DNA of 64,000 nt from CADEDH01 sp041394285 (GTDB lineage Bacteria; Actinomycetota; Acidimicrobiia; Acidimicrobiales; SZUA-35): the NCBI GenBank assembly GCA_041394285.1, contig JAWKIL010000009.1:124001-188000 (forward strand). The letters run 5' to 3'. Of this stretch, positions 43,936 to 52,602 are shown one piece after another; the first letter of the stretch is position 1; the number at the start of each line of letters is the position of its first letter. The translations under genes were made by a program, and so were the position numbers. The notes under the pieces are model-generated. The model did no database searches. It was not told where the DNA came from and saw only the letters and a list, made by a program, of their open reading frames with translations.

Positions 43936-45374
43936 GACGGGGCGGGCAGGTTCAGGAACAGGCGAGAGCTGAGCGCCGGCTCCCACTCGACGAGGAAGAC
44001 GTCCTGTCGACCGTCCCGATTGGCATCCAGAGCAACGGCATCGATCCAGTACTGGCGTCCGGTGGCCGGGGCCGACGGCTCGTAGCGCAGGGATCCGTTG
44101 TCCCCCTCGCGGCGGTAGAGAACCAGAGGGACAGGTGCCGATGCGGTCTCGGTGCCTCCCGCTGCAGCCGCGGTGGTGACGATGTCGTCCCATCCGTCGC
44201 CGTCGAGATCGAGCAGCACCAGCTGCGGTGACTTGGTCGACAGACCGGGTAGACCGACGCTCGCCGTCACGTCGTCGAATCGGGGTTCGGTGGCCCCGTC
44301 GCCCCGGTTCAGGAACAGGCGGATCGGCTCTGGGCGGCCGCCGTCGATCGTGCTGTTGAAGTGCTGGCCGAGGAGGATGTCGAGCTTTCCGTCGGCGTCG
44401 GCATCCACCAGGACGACGTTGGCCGGGTCGTCCTCCTCGCCGGCCAGGGCCCAGGGCAGCGGGGACGTCGAGGCTTCCCGGAACCCGGACCCGTCGCCCA
44501 GGAACCACCGGTTCCCCCCGCCCACCACGAGATCGTCGACCCCGTCGCCGCCGAGATCGCCCACCGCCGCCCCCAGGCCGGACACGTCGGGAGGGAAGCC
44601 GACCTCCCGACTGACCTCGCGGAACCGGAGCCCGCCCTCGTTACGGAACAGGCCGGTGGCGGCGCCGGACCAGCGGTCCTCAGTCAGCACCAGGTCACGT
44701 CGACCGTCGCCGTCGAAATCGACAGGCCGGACGGTCCGGCCGCCCCGCTCGCCGTCGAGGACCGTCGCCGGCACCAGCCGGCCGCCATCGTTCCGGTAGA
44801 TCTCGGTTGGCGCATCCTGTCGCTCACCATGACGGACGTTGCGCGACGCCACCAGGTCGGGATCGCCGTCACCGTCGAGGTCATCGAACAGGGCGGCGGC
44901 CGTGCGCCCCAGGCGCCCTTCGAAGGTCGGGTCGACGGTGAAGCCGGCGGAGGAGCCCAGCAGGAGCCGGTCGGGGGCGGGGCCGTCGGCGCCGCGCTCC
45001 CGGTATGTGTCGACCGGGCGATCGGCGAAGGTCCCGACGAACAGGTCGGTCCAGCCGTCGCCGTCGACGTCGGCCGCCGCCACCGCATGACCCCGGATGC
45101 CGCGCAGCGCAACGTCGATTCCCAGGTCCGCCGTGGCATCGACCAGCATCCCGGGCGCCGACGCGAGGGCATCGGGGTCGCCGCTGGCACCGGGCAGTGC
45201 CGAGCCCCCACCCCCCGCTGCAGCCGACGACGCGGGCCGCGAACCTCCAAGGGCCGACACGGCGGGGGGAACCTCCCCCGACTGCACGCAGCCGGCGACT
45301 GCAGCGGCGGCTACCACGAACGACACGATCAGGCGCCGCCCCAGCCCCGCCGGATTCGCCCTCGCCCGGATCAT
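43932..45374 (-). CDS. FG-GAP/VCBS-repeat lipoprotein
   Basis: A 480-residue lipoprotein (VSFVVAAAAVAGC lipobox) with a Gly/Ala/Ser-rich spacer and a beta-propeller of FG-GAP repeats. Six calcium-binding loops are seen: DVDGDGWTD, DLDGDGDPD, DFDGDGRRD, DADADGKLD, DLDGDGWDD and DANRDGRQD. Such proteins bind ligands or partners at the cell surface. The start ATG (45374) overlaps the stop of the upstream gene as ATGA. The role is unknown; its place beside the carrier ligase/acyltransferase pair suggests surface glycan or peptide handling. Confidence 0.82.
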   Translation of the reverse strand: MIRARANPAGLGRRLIVSFVVAAAAVAGCVQSGEVPPAVSALGGSRPASSAAAGGGGSALPGASGDPDALASAPGMLVDATADLGIDVALRGIRGHAVAAADVDGDGWTDLFVGTFADRPVDTYRERGADGPAPDRLLLGSSAGFTVDPTFEGRLGRTAAALFDDLDGDGDPDLVASRNVRHGERQDAPTEIYRNDGGRLVPATVLDGERGGRTVRPVDFDGDGRRDLVLTEDRWSGAATGLFRNEGGLRFREVSREVGFPPDVSGLGAAVGDLGGDGVDDLVVGGGNRWFLGDGSGFREASTSPLPWALAGEEDDPANVVLVDADADGKLDILLGQHFNSTIDGGRPEPIRLFLNRGDGATEPRFDDVTASVGLPGLSTKSPQLVLLDLDGDGWDDIVTTAAAAGGTETASAPVPLVLYRREGDNGSLRYEPSAPATGRQYWIDAVALDANRDGRQDVFLVEWEPALSSRLFLNLPAPS

Positions 45375-46738
45375 GGCAGCTCGACCACGACGAACACGAC
45401 TTCGCCCCACGCCTCGCCGCCTGCCAACCCGGCGTTGAAACCGATCTGCGCCTCGCCCCGTACCGGGTCGACGGTGACGCTGTACGTGCCGCCCAGCCGC
45501 AGGCCGAGCTTCCGGCTCACCAGGTCGGCCAGCTCGACCAGAGTCGTCTGCTGGCCGGTATCGGTATCGACGGCGATCAATGGGGCGCCGAGAGAGCCGC
45601 CGTCGCCATGGGCCCCGGGCACGTGGAGGAAGGCCGATCCGTCGGGCAGGAGCGCCAGCGACGTGGTGTAGCTGAGGGGCGCGCTCAGGTCACGTACCTC
45701 ACCGCCAGGGCCGAAGGAAAAAAATCGATACGGCTGCTCGGTCACGCCGTAGACCACTCCGTCGTCGTCCGGCGCCGTCGAGGCACGCAGGCCGGCCGCA
45801 AGCACGGCGTCGGCCGGTGACAACCGCTCCGTCGCCGGGTCGTAGCGCAGCAGGGTGCCCCCATCCCCGGCGAACCACGCCGACCCGTCGGTCCCCACCA
45901 TGATGTTGCGGAACACGTCTCGGGCTGGATCGTCGGGGAAGGTGGTGACGGATCCGGTGCGCACGTCGAAGACCATCGATCCACCGGCGGGGAACTGATC
46001 CTCGGGAACCAGTGGGTCGACCGGCTCGCCGAAGATCAGGCCGCGGCCGTCGGTGGCGAGCGACGGCGTGCCGTGCCTGGGAACAGGCACGCTCACCGGC
46101 TGCAGGGCGAGTGTGGCCTGGTCGATGCGGAACAGCACGTCTCCCTGGTAGCTCCCGCTGTATGTGAGCCCCCGGCGGCTGCCCCAGTAGGTGCTGAAGT
46201 AGACCCCGCCGTCGCCGGGGTCGACCATCTGGCTGTGGATCTTGCCGAAGCCCCACTCACCGCTACGGTGCGACACTGCGCTGGCCACGTCGGCGAAGCG
46301 GGTGAGCGTGCGTTCGTCCGGGTCGTAGACGAAGAGGTACGAGTTCCCGTCGACTCCCAGGTGGTCTCCGATGCCGGCCACTACCCGGCCATCGGCCAGC
46401 ACGATGGCCTGGCCCCACTGCGACCAGGGGTTGCCCTCGTAGTCGGGCCGGGGGTACACGGCGGCACCGATGTAGGGCGACTCCTGGAGCGTCGTCAGCT
46501 CCGCCTTTGGACCATCGAGGTCCGGCGGCACCGCCGGGCCCAGCACCGGGCCCCCGGGTGCGACGGTCGTCGTCCCGCTGGTCGCCGCGGGCTCATCCTC
46601 CGCCGGTGCGTTCCCGGATCGCTGCTCGCCGGTCGAGCTTCCCCCGCACGCCGCGGCGATCGTGCAGACCGCCGCCATGACCGCCCATTGCGTACTTCGA
46701 AGCCAGTGCTGCCCGTGCCCCATCCCGTCCCTCTCCAT
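45371..46738 (-). CDS. Beta-propeller lipoprotein
   Basis: A 455-residue lipoprotein with signal AVMAAVCTIAAACGGSS. The Ser/Thr/Gly/Pro-rich linker is followed by propeller-like repeats without calcium loops (for example VLADGRVVAGIGDHL and VFDVRTGSVTTFPDD, GTPSLATDGRGLIFGEPV). I cannot name its family. It is coupled to the FG-GAP gene. The divergent gene upstream is the B2-type leader peptidase; the 65-bp space between them contains that gene's promoter. Confidence 0.65.
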   Translation of the reverse strand: MERDGMGHGQHWLRSTQWAVMAAVCTIAAACGGSSTGEQRSGNAPAEDEPAATSGTTTVAPGGPVLGPAVPPDLDGPKAELTTLQESPYIGAAVYPRPDYEGNPWSQWGQAIVLADGRVVAGIGDHLGVDGNSYLFVYDPDERTLTRFADVASAVSHRSGEWGFGKIHSQMVDPGDGGVYFSTYWGSRRGLTYSGSYQGDVLFRIDQATLALQPVSVPVPRHGTPSLATDGRGLIFGEPVDPLVPEDQFPAGGSMVFDVRTGSVTTFPDDPARDVFRNIMVGTDGSAWFAGDGGTLLRYDPATERLSPADAVLAAGLRASTAPDDDGVVYGVTEQPYRFFSFGPGGEVRDLSAPLSYTTSLALLPDGSAFLHVPGAHGDGGSLGAPLIAVDTDTGQQTTLVELADLVSRKLGLRLGGTYSVTVDPVRGEAQIGFNAGLAGGEAWGEVVFVVVELP

Positions 46739-46803
46739 CGTCAGCGACCGCCCAGGCCGTCCTCGGCCCCGGGGGAGGGTGATCGAACGTTACCATCGGT
46801 CTC

Positions 46804-47289
46804 ATGCTCAGGGGGGGTCCGTTATCGGGCCAGAGACGGACGGCGATCAGGGTGGGATGGCAACGGCGGGGGGATCTGGTGCAGGCCATCGGCCTCCTGC
46901 CCGTAGTGTCACTCCACCTCCGCCGGCACGGCTACCGGGCCACCTCGGCCTGGCTCGATGAGCGCTGCGGCCCCGGCAGGCGCCCTGCCGATCCGGAGCC
47001 GGTCGACGTCTCCCGGGCCCGGGAGCTGGGCATGGTCGTCCGCCTCGCCGGACGGGCCATTCCCGACGCCACCTGTCTGCGCCGGGCGCTCGTGCTTCGC
47101 CATCTCCTGGGCGGACCCGGTAGTGGCGCCTCCGTCCGGCTGGGGGCGAAAGCCGACCCCGCAACCGGTGCCCTTGCGTTCCACGCCTGGGTGACGCTGA
47201 ACGGCGCGGTGGTGAGTGAGCCGGCCAGCGCGGTGAACGGGTTCGTGGAGCTGGGGGAGGGTCAGTCTTCGCCGGGAGCCCCCCGCTGA
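46804..47289 (+). CDS. Lasso-peptide B2-type leader peptidase (transglutaminase-like)
   Basis: A 161-residue protein of the transglutaminase-like B2 family, which removes leader peptides in lasso-peptide pathways. The cysteine-containing helix DATCLRRALVLRHLL (Cys91) and the His strand LAFHAWVTLNG (His127) form the catalytic pair; the third acidic residue is probably Glu139. TACCAT (46791-46796) lies 7 nt before the ATG, so expression is probably leaderless. It is separated from the precursor genes by the minus-strand nucleotidyltransferase and exporter genes. It overlaps the convergent nucleotidyltransferase gene by 28 bp. Confidence 0.8.
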   Translation: MLRGGPLSGQRRTAIRVGWQRRGDLVQAIGLLPVVSLHLRRHGYRATSAWLDERCGPGRRPADPEPVDVSRARELGMVVRLAGRAIPDATCLRRALVLRHLLGGPGSGASVRLGAKADPATGALAFHAWVTLNGAVVSEPASAVNGFVELGEGQSSPGAPR

Positions 47290-48377
47290 GCCTCCCGTGC
47301 CGCCCCGACCAGGCGATCGATGCTCACCCGCCGTAGGTACCCATGGCCGCTGGCCGCGCCGTCAGCGTGCACGGCGAACAACCCCCGAGGAGGCAGCAGG
47401 CTCCGCCGGAACTCGGCCACGGCGTCGCCGGACCGCCCCCGTGATGTGACGGGAATCATGAGCTGACGCTTCCGGCCACGGCTGCGGGCGTCGTCACCCC
47501 CGAGGCGGCGCTCCGCCGGCCATACGCCTTCCCACAGCCTCCGCTGCCAGCCCCCCGGATCGGGCAGGGCCCGGGGTGGGCGCAGCCCGAGGCGGTCCAC
47601 CACCTCGGTCAGGCTGGCCCACACCGGCACATCCAACCCCTCGGCCTCGACGAATCCGACCAACCGGGCCCAGTCGAGGTCGGCATCGTCCATAATCAGG
47701 GCGACCTCGGCGTAGGCCCCCAGATAGGCGAACCGGTCCTTGTTGAGGTGGGTGAGCGCGCTCACCAGGGCGATCTCGGGGGCGAGGACCCGGACCTCCG
47801 TCGAGTCGGGCGCCGCGACGGTACGGGTCGTGCTCCACCACAGCTCGGGCTGGCGGGTCCACATGCCCAGCTTGAGGGGATCGAGATGCAGGTCCACCGA
47901 CGCGTCGGACAGGGTGAAGTGGACGTGCTGAAGTCGGCGCTGGCGGACGAGGGCGGTGGCCTCCTCGATGAACGGCAGGTGCGGCGCCAGCACGGCGAGG
48001 GCCTCGTCGACCCGGTCCACGCAGTGCGGGGCCAGGACGATGTCAACATCGCTACAGGGTCGCTCACCTGTCCGGGCGTACCACCGGCGCTCGTTGGTCA
48101 CACCCTTGATCGCCAGCGCCTCGATCCCGATCTCGGCCAGCCTCTGCAGCGTCAAGGTCAGCACGCCCCAGAGCTCGGTGTGACGGGCGGCGGTGGCAAG
48201 GTCGGCCGCCACGAGCGACGTCACATCCTCATCGGGCAGGTCGATCCTGCCGGCCTGGTACGCCGTCAGGAGAAGGCCCGTCATCCGATGCTCGACCGCC
48301 GAAGCCACGAGGCTCACCCGGGCCTCGGCCGGCCGCCCGGCGGCGATGTCGATCAGTGGAGGGAGCGGCCGAGGCAT
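47262..48377 (-). CDS. NTP_transf_5 nucleotidyltransferase-like protein
   Basis: A 371-residue protein of the nucleotidyltransferase family often found beside lasso-type and PqqD/HprK genes. The active-site region reads AIKGVTNERRWY followed by ERPCSDVDIVLAPHC (DxD metal site), with HLDPLKLGMW as an additional acidic element. In some lasso clusters such a protein modifies the phosphate added by an HprK-like kinase; here an HprK-like kinase gene is also present at 51676. The two could act on the same peptide, but neither precursor ends in serine. Confidence 0.75.
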   Translation of the reverse strand: MPRPLPPLIDIAAGRPAEARVSLVASAVEHRMTGLLLTAYQAGRIDLPDEDVTSLVAADLATAARHTELWGVLTLTLQRLAEIGIEALAIKGVTNERRWYARTGERPCSDVDIVLAPHCVDRVDEALAVLAPHLPFIEEATALVRQRRLQHVHFTLSDASVDLHLDPLKLGMWTRQPELWWSTTRTVAAPDSTEVRVLAPEIALVSALTHLNKDRFAYLGAYAEVALIMDDADLDWARLVGFVEAEGLDVPVWASLTEVVDRLGLRPPRALPDPGGWQRRLWEGVWPAERRLGGDDARSRGRKRQLMIPVTSRGRSGDAVAEFRRSLLPPRGLFAVHADGAASGHGYLRRVSIDRLVGAAREAQRGAPGED

Positions 48378-48398
48378 GACAGGCTGGGACCGGGACCG

Positions 48399-50162
48399 CT
48401 ACGACTCGAGGTAGCCGGCGGCCTGGATACGGAACATCTCAGCGTACTGGCCGTTGCGGGACATCAGCTCTGCGTGCGTGCCGTGCTCGGCCACCCGTCC
48501 GTCGCGCAGGACGTAGATGCGATGGGCCATCCGCACCGTCGAGAAGCGGTGCGAGATCAGTAGCGCCGACCGGTTGGCGCACAACTCCACCAGTCGGTCG
48601 AACAACTCCCGCTCGGCGATGGCGTCGAGGGAGGCCGCCGGCTCGTCGAGGATGATGAGCGGAGCGTCCCGGAACAGCGCCCGGGCCACCGCCACCCGCT
48701 GCCATTCGCCCTGCGACAGGGCGGCCCCCTCGTCGAAGGATCGGCTCAGCATCGTGTCGTAGCCTCGTGGCAGTCGCTCGAGTACATCGGCCACCCCGGC
48801 CCGCTTGGCTGCGTCGGCCACCGCCGCATCGTCGTCGAACCGGCCGTAGTCGCTGATGGCGATGTTCTCCCGGGCCGTGAGCTCGTATTGGACGTAGTCC
48901 TGGTTCACGACGGCGAGCGACCGCCAGTAGACAGGCCGGGGAATGGCCGCGATGTCGGCGCCGTTCCACGTCACGGTCCCCTCGCTCGGCCGGTACAGGC
49001 CGGCCACGAGGTGAGCCAGCGTCGTCTTGCCGCTCCCGCTCTGACCGACCAGGGCTACGATCTCGTTGCGACCGATCGTGAGGTCGATGCCGTGGAGGAC
49101 CGTCCGGTCGGTACCGGGATAGTGGAAGCTGACGCCCTCGACGTGCAACTCGCGCAGAGGTGGCAGCGATGCCCCTGCGCCCGCCTCCTGCGTCGGTTGC
49201 CGAAGGGCCCGGAACTGCTCGAAGTCCTGGAGGAACAGGGCGGCTTCCCGGAGGGAGCCGGCCGACGCCGACGAGCCCCGGATGCGGGCAGCCAGCTGCT
49301 GGAGGGCCACGATGGCGATCGCCGAATCCCCCACCGCCACGCGCCCGTCGATCGCGGCCCCCACTATCAGCAGAAGCAGGCAGGCCACGAGGGCCGACGA
49401 GGCCAGCGACGCACCGGCGTTCAGTAGGGCGCGGCGTACGGCCACAGTCCTGAGCCGCCGGGCCCGATCGGCGAACAGACGCTCCCACCTATCACGGAGC
49501 GGCTGGTGGAGCGCGAAGACGCGTATCTCCTTGGCCTCGGACTTGGAGACCAACGCCTCGTAGAGGGAGAAGCGCAGCCGGTCGCTCGGGGTCAGCTCGT
49601 AGCTGAGGTTGTAGGCGAGCCGGGCCGACGTGCGGGCGGCCAGGACGAAGGGCAAGCCCACCAGCACGAGCAGCGGGAGGATCGTCGGCACGACGGCCGC
49701 CAGCACCATGAGCAACGAGATCGACGCCAGGGCCGAGCTCACCAGGGCGAGCAGGTCGTACACGAGCTGGATGGAGCTCTGCGTCCCCTCATTCCCGGCC
49801 CGATCCAGGAGGTCGTGGAACTCCTGATCCTCGTAGCGCTCGTACTCCACCGAGCCGGCGATGTCGGCGACCTCCCGCTGCAGGTGATGAGCCACGAGCT
49901 CGGACAGCAGGTACCGGGCGTCGCGATCCACGACCATGGCCAGGCTGGCCACGAACAGCGACGCCCCGAGCACGATCACCACCGGCAGGACGCCTGACAA
50001 CGAGGTGGGGGCGGGATCGGAGGTCAGCCGCTGGGCCAGCTCCTTGCCGCTCAGCAGCACGACCCCGAGGGCCACGGCTCCGGCGAGCTCCGCCGCCAAG
50101 GTGAGAAGGAACGGCAATGGCGCTGCGGCCCAGACCCACCGGAACGCCTGTCCGACCAGCAC
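48399..50162 (-). CDS. ABC exporter with fused membrane and ATPase domains
   Basis: A 587-residue half-transporter: about six transmembrane segments in the first 310 residues, then an ATPase domain with VALVGQSGSGKTTLAHLVAG (Walker A), the signature LSQGEWQR (usually LSGGQ), LIILDEPAASLD (Walker B) and ISHRFST (H-loop). It probably works as a homodimer to export the processed peptide. No C39 protease domain is present, so leader removal must fall to the B2-type peptidase. The GTG at 50162 faces the precursor gene across a 187-bp divergent region. A minus-strand GGGAGGAAA further upstream may be part of its leader. Confidence 0.85.
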   Translation of the reverse strand: MLVGQAFRWVWAAAPLPFLLTLAAELAGAVALGVVLLSGKELAQRLTSDPAPTSLSGVLPVVIVLGASLFVASLAMVVDRDARYLLSELVAHHLQREVADIAGSVEYERYEDQEFHDLLDRAGNEGTQSSIQLVYDLLALVSSALASISLLMVLAAVVPTILPLLVLVGLPFVLAARTSARLAYNLSYELTPSDRLRFSLYEALVSKSEAKEIRVFALHQPLRDRWERLFADRARRLRTVAVRRALLNAGASLASSALVACLLLLIVGAAIDGRVAVGDSAIAIVALQQLAARIRGSSASAGSLREAALFLQDFEQFRALRQPTQEAGAGASLPPLRELHVEGVSFHYPGTDRTVLHGIDLTIGRNEIVALVGQSGSGKTTLAHLVAGLYRPSEGTVTWNGADIAAIPRPVYWRSLAVVNQDYVQYELTARENIAISDYGRFDDDAAVADAAKRAGVADVLERLPRGYDTMLSRSFDEGAALSQGEWQRVAVARALFRDAPLIILDEPAASLDAIAERELFDRLVELCANRSALLISHRFSTVRMAHRIYVLRDGRVAEHGTHAELMSRNGQYAEMFRIQAAGYLES

Positions 50163-50349
50163 CGCGAAACGTGGTTTCCGGCTCAGCTCGTTTCCTCCCG
50201 CTCCGGTCTCTGGACCACGACCCGGCTCCGCCCACCTTCCTCGACCCGGCTCCGCCGTGGCAGAGGAAGATTAGCCCATCTAATAGATCGCTAGGGCGAC
50301 GAGACACCAGCTAGATTGCTGGCAGCACAACGAGGGACAGGGGTCCGAG
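50163..50349. promoter_or_regulatory. Divergent region between exporter and RiPP precursor
   Basis: This 187-bp space is more AT-rich than its surroundings. It holds a 15-bp direct repeat CGACCCGGCTCCGCC (50218-50232 and 50242-50256), ATTAGcccatCTAAT (50270-50284), and CCAGC-TAGATT-GCTGG (50307-50322), in which a -10-like TAGATT is the loop of a perfect 5-bp inverted repeat. A regulator binding this repeat would cover the precursor promoter. Confidence 0.5.
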
Positions 50350-50499
50350 ATGTCGGGGCAGAAGTACACGAAGCCGGCGCTGCAGACGCATGGATCGGTG
50401 GCGTCACTGACGCTGGGAAAGCCGGGTAGCGACCTGGGTGCCCCCGGGATGGGCATGACCATGACCATGACCATGACCATGAACATGCGCTCGAACTGA
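50350..50499 (+). CDS. RiPP precursor 1 with lasso-type leader and Met-Thr core
   Basis: A 49-residue peptide. Residues 6-21 match the lasso leader recognition pattern YxxPxLxxxGxxxxxT exactly: Y6, P9, L11, G15, T21 (YTKPALQTHGSVASLT). The rest, from LGKPGSDLGAPG to the end, has Met alternating with Thr (MGMTMTMTMTMNMRSN), encoded by four ATGACC units (50456-50479). A lasso core starting at Gly23 would need Asp or Glu at position 7-9; the only acidic residue, Asp28, is at position 6. AGGG and GGGG stretches precede the ATG. The gene for a PRMT-like enzyme starts 32 nt after the stop. Confidence 0.78.
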   Translation: MSGQKYTKPALQTHGSVASLTLGKPGSDLGAPGMGMTMTMTMTMNMRSN

Positions 50500-50530
50500 G
50501 CCACCGGCCAGTCGCCCACTGTCGGCAACG

Positions 50531-51700
50531 ATGTCTCAAGGGCAAATCGTCGAACATGCGGGCTACCTAACCGACACAGTGAAGTTGCAGGCCTATGAAG
50601 CGGCCCTGCGACAGCTCGTGACACCGGCGTCAGTCGTGCTCGACCTCGGCTCCGGAACGGGGATACTCGGGTTGCTGGCCGCCCGCGCCGGTGCCCGACA
50701 TGTCTACTGCGTGGATAGTGGCAGCATCATAGAGATCACGGAAGCGATCGCTCGCGAATCGGGTCTGGCCGAACGGATGAGCTTTATCCGTTCGGCCAGC
50801 TCGCGTCTCCGTCTCCCTCAGCCCGTGGAGCTTGCGGTCTGTGATCAGATCGGCGGGCTCGTCTACGACGCAGGGGTGCTCGACTACTTCGCCGACGCCC
50901 GGGCCCGCCTGCTCCTGCCGGGCGGCACCCTCGTGCCCGGCACGTTCCAGCTCCTGGCGGCGCCGGTGGCGTCGGCCCAGTGGCCGGACACAGTCGGGCT
51001 GTGGGCCCAGATGCCCGCCGGATTCGACATGGGTCCCATGTTCGAGCGGGCGGTGAACACCGAGTTCCGTTTCGAGATCCCGGCGTCCGAACTCCTGGCC
51101 GAGCCCCGATGCTGGGCCGAGGTCGATGCAGACCATGTGGCTCCGATCACTGGGAGGGTGGAGCTGATCATCGACGAGCCGGGCGAGGTCAACGGGATCG
51201 CCGGGATGTTCCGGGCCGCGTTGGCGCCGGGCGTCGAGCTCACCAACTGCCCGGGTCAACCGGGGTACTTCAAGCGGTGGCAGAACTTCTACCCGCTGCC
51301 CGAGCCCGTGGCTGTGGCACCCGGCGACCGGGTCGACGTGAGCTTCGACATCCGGCCCCGGTCCTATCTCGCCACCTGGACGGTCCGGGTGCAGCGGGCC
51401 GGGGCCGATCGAGCAGCGGCCAGCCGCGGATCCACCGTCCTCGGGATGTTCCTGACGCCCACCGATCTGGCGACGCCCCACGACGGCGCTGTGGCCAGGG
51501 CTTCGTCGGCGCTGGCGGCCGACCGCCATGCACTGAGCCTGGTCGACGGCCAGCGGACCGTCGCCGACATCGTCGAATCCACGTGGTCGGCCCACGGCGC
51601 CGCCTTCGCCTCCCGCCAGGACCTGAAGGAGCGGATCGACGCGCTGCTCCGGCCGCACCTTCACCCGGAACCGACATGGCCCACCTCGTCTACGGCATAG
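50531..51700 (+). CDS. PRMT-like methyltransferase with C-terminal helical domain
   Basis: A 389-residue SAM-dependent enzyme related to protein arginine methyltransferases. VLDLGSGTGILGLLAARAGA (residues 37-56) binds SAM. The region aligned with the double-E loop of PRMTs (SEWMGY...YE) reads CDQIGGLVYD (residues 104-113), so both catalytic glutamates are aspartates or absent; GTLVPGTFQLL follows as in PRMTs. The last 70 residues (ALSLVDGQRTVADIVEST onward) resemble PqqD-like winged-helix domains. It lies between the precursor and the kinase genes. Both precursors contain arginine near the C-terminus (MRSN, TMRH), possible targets. Confidence 0.7.
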   Translation: MSQGQIVEHAGYLTDTVKLQAYEAALRQLVTPASVVLDLGSGTGILGLLAARAGARHVYCVDSGSIIEITEAIARESGLAERMSFIRSASSRLRLPQPVELAVCDQIGGLVYDAGVLDYFADARARLLLPGGTLVPGTFQLLAAPVASAQWPDTVGLWAQMPAGFDMGPMFERAVNTEFRFEIPASELLAEPRCWAEVDADHVAPITGRVELIIDEPGEVNGIAGMFRAALAPGVELTNCPGQPGYFKRWQNFYPLPEPVAVAPGDRVDVSFDIRPRSYLATWTVRVQRAGADRAAASRGSTVLGMFLTPTDLATPHDGAVARASSALAADRHALSLVDGQRTVADIVESTWSAHGAAFASRQDLKERIDALLRPHLHPEPTWPTSSTA

Positions 51701-52602
51701 CCGTCGACAGCGATCTGCCCCTCGCGGCACCCCCCGTCGCCACACCGGCCAGCCTGCGGATCGCGGTTCGCTCCGGCCCCGTGCCCGACCCGGAGGTGCG
51801 TTGGCTCGACGACCCCGACGACGCCGACTGCGCATGCGGCCGCCTGCCCGACGGTCGGTTCCTGCTGCGGTTCGAGGGGGTGGCCGACTTCGTGATCGAC
51901 CCCGCCGGCACGAGCATCGACTGGTGGTCGCCCGATGGGCCGTCGGCCCTGCTCGTGCACCTCGCGCTCGACCATGCGCTGCCCCAGGCGATGATGCGAC
52001 GAGGTCGTCTCGTCCTACATGCGTCGTGTCTGGTTTCACCCGGCGGCCGCTGCTACGCCGTGGTCGGCGAATCAGGCCGGGGCAAGTCGACGCTGGCCGC
52101 CGTCCTCAGCAGCCGCGGCCACCGGTTCGTGGCCGACGACTGCGCCGTGATCGACCTGGTCGATGGCGTCCCTCGCGTGACCGCCGCCTATCCCGAGCTC
52201 CGACTCCACGGCACCAGCCTCGCCATGATCGACACCTCCGGTATCCGACCGGCCGGAATCGTGAGCGAGCTGGGCGGCAAGGTCCGCCTCGCCCTGAGCG
52301 ACCAGGACCGGTGGAACGGCTGGGCGGACTGGCCACTCGACGCCATCGTGGTGTTGGCGCCCTCCCCACCCGCCGGCGGGGGCCTCCACCCGCTCGCCCC
52401 CGGCGAGGCGCTCATCGCCCTACTGCGACAGTCGTTCCACCTGACCGACGGAGGCCGCGAGCGGCTGGACCTGCTGGACCGGCTGGCGCACCTCGTCGAT
52501 GCCTGCGGTGTTCTCACCACCCACTACGAGCACACGCTCGCCGGCCTCGAGCAGGTGGTCGAGGACATCGAGCGACATGTCGGCACCGACGGCCCCGGAT
52601 GA
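51676..52602 (+). CDS. HprK-like peptide kinase
   Basis: A 308-residue HPr-kinase/phosphorylase-like protein. The P-loop is VVGESGRGKSTLAAVLSSRG (residues 130-149), preceded by VLHASCLV and followed by VADDCAVID (acidic metal site). Homologues in lasso-peptide clusters phosphorylate the C-terminal serine of the peptide. The gene overlaps the methyltransferase gene by 25 bp. Neither precursor ends in serine, so another residue or another substrate is likely. An HPr function is improbable, given the operon context. Confidence 0.8.
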   Translation: MAHLVYGIAVDSDLPLAAPPVATPASLRIAVRSGPVPDPEVRWLDDPDDADCACGRLPDGRFLLRFEGVADFVIDPAGTSIDWWSPDGPSALLVHLALDHALPQAMMRRGRLVLHASCLVSPGGRCYAVVGESGRGKSTLAAVLSSRGHRFVADDCAVIDLVDGVPRVTAAYPELRLHGTSLAMIDTSGIRPAGIVSELGGKVRLALSDQDRWNGWADWPLDAIVVLAPSPPAGGGLHPLAPGEALIALLRQSFHLTDGGRERLDLLDRLAHLVDACGVLTTHYEHTLAGLEQVVEDIERHVGTDGPG

